A DNA stretch of 42,778 nt from Clostridia bacterium. GTDB lineage: Bacteria > Bacillota > Clostridia > Christensenellales > UBA1242. Each line of letters opens with the position of its first letter. The stretch's first letter is position 1. The position numbers were made by a program, and so were the translations under genes. The stretch lies in assembly GCA_900767835.1 (NCBI GenBank), contig CAAGAO010000011.1:1-42778 (forward strand). Reading direction: 5' to 3'. Shown piece after piece: positions 42,256 through 42,778 of this stretch. Under the pieces are notes generated by a model. The model worked only from the letters and a program-made list of their open reading frames with translations. It ran no database searches and was not told where the DNA came from.

Positions 42256-42603
42256 TCATAATAATTCAATAATATCTCTTGTTACAACAACATCAATGTT
42301 TTCTAATCCCGCAACATTTTTTATAATAATGTCTCCAACTTTAGCGTCATCAATCGTAAACGACTTTAATACATTTAATACATCAAATATTTTGTCTTTT
42401 GGTACAAGATTGGTTGTTTTTACTGAGCAAACTCCATTTTTAGTTTTAATCAAACTTGTAACCATTCTTGTAGGTGCTGTCATTTCGCTGATTCCGTATC
42501 TTTGTCCTCTAATACAACCATTACCAGATACTTTAATTTCTCCATTAATTTTTTCAACATTTAATTCACATCCAACGGGACACATAATGCAAGTTAATTT
42601 CAT
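42256..42603 (-). CDS. DUF1667 family cysteine-rich protein
   Basis: 115 residues. CIMCPVGCEL (Cys 5, 8, 12) and NGCIRGQRYG (fourth Cys, about 30) form a four-Cys site, then the DUF1667 core MTAPTRMVTSLIKT. In many anaerobes this protein is encoded behind an FAD-dependent glycerol-3-phosphate dehydrogenase and an NAD(P)/FAD oxidoreductase and may carry electrons with them. Here those genes are not next to it: the upstream side holds a repeat and then the window ends. AAAGGAAG before the ATG supports the start. Confidence 0.85.
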   Translation of the reverse strand: MKLTCIMCPVGCELNVEKINGEIKVSGNGCIRGQRYGISEMTAPTRMVTSLIKTKNGVCSVKTTNLVPKDKIFDVLNVLKSFTIDDAKVGDIIIKNVAGLENIDVVVTRDIIELL

Positions 42604-42668
42604 AAATACTTCCTTTTAAAAATTGTTAACAAATTTAATCTCAAAATTATTAAAAATTAATTTATATT

Positions 42669-42778
42669 ATCGGAAGTTTTGTCTGAATGCACCGAAGGTA
42701 TATTCAAGCAAAACTGATGTTCATTCAAACTGTGATGCCGTTATTTATAACGGATTTGCGTTTAGCAAATTGATTTGT
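42669..42778. repeat. Dispersed structured repeat, copy 4, cut by the window end
   Basis: Differs from copy 2 at only two places over its first 110 bases (A for T in CAAACTGTGATG; an extra T in the GTTTA loop). Contains the first hairpin, the CCGTTAT/ATAACGG stem and ATTTGC/GCAAAT; the closing strand lies beyond the window. Confidence 0.85.

Noticed and set aside
42200..42619. Plus-strand open frame of 139 codons opposite the DUF1667 gene
   Set aside because: The minus strand encodes a recognised family with a proper ribosome binding site; this is its shadow.

Overview
The window is AT-rich (about 30% GC by eye), has dense short operons on both strands, uses TGA as a stop, and carries a pyruvate:ferredoxin oxidoreductase plus Firmicutes-style pairings (tig/clpP/clpX, ruvX–DUF1292, lgt, a DivIVA-like protein). 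This fits the chromosome of an anaerobic low-GC member of the Bacillota, probably an uncultured gut Clostridia lineage. There is no CRISPR array, rRNA, phage module or transposase.

Layout. 1-1.4 kb: the 3' part of a Sel1-repeat gene with richer base composition, then tRNA-Leu(CAA). 1.7-3.1 kb: membrane-bound class III nucleotide cyclase. 3.1-5.4 kb: a structured intergenic region and surface protein 1, whose promoter has nine G between the -35 and -10 boxes. 5.6-9.7 kb: small membrane protein, alr, rsmD, acidic coiled-coil membrane protein. 9.9-15.9 kb: GDPD phosphodiesterase, SHOCT membrane protein, Asn-rich protein, a small protein coupled to a subtilase, and an lgt / membrane protein / DivIVA-like operon. 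16.0-17.6 kb: surface protein 2, with a nearly identical G9 promoter. 18.0-22.6 kb: PFOR and an SDR. 22.8-26.7 kb: two unknown proteins, an XRE regulator and, divergent from it, surface protein 3. 27.0-32.0 kb: ruvX–DUF1292, an ArsR-like regulator, a HelD-like helicase, a P-loop kinase/Ham1 fusion and a broken gene. 32.0-37.6 kb: a zeta-like kinase with a small partner, ABC exporter, MGMT-like protein, zinc-ribbon protein and PHP protein. 37.7-42.6 kb: tig, clpP, clpX, a small membrane protein and a DUF1667 protein.

Most striking is a family of three surface proteins that share an N-terminal export segment but differ in their C-terminal domains. Two are driven by promoters that look built for slipped-strand phase variation: TTGACA, a 16-bp spacer containing G9, TATAAT, with an 18-bp inverted repeat overlapping the -35 box. 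The third is instead divergent from an XRE repressor, and near-identical 18-bp operator candidates fill the -35/-10 spacer of both divergent promoters. Together they suggest a switchable set of surface proteins.

A second signal is a dispersed intergenic repeat (near 7.4, 17.7, 41.35 and 42.7 kb). It folds into a hairpin followed by a cloverleaf-like multibranch structure, with compensatory base changes between copies. A third is that several housekeeping genes (alr, rsmD, lgt, the small partner of the zeta-like kinase, probably xre and the SDR) have a -10 box about 6-9 nt before the start codon and no ribosome binding site, so their mRNAs are probably leaderless.
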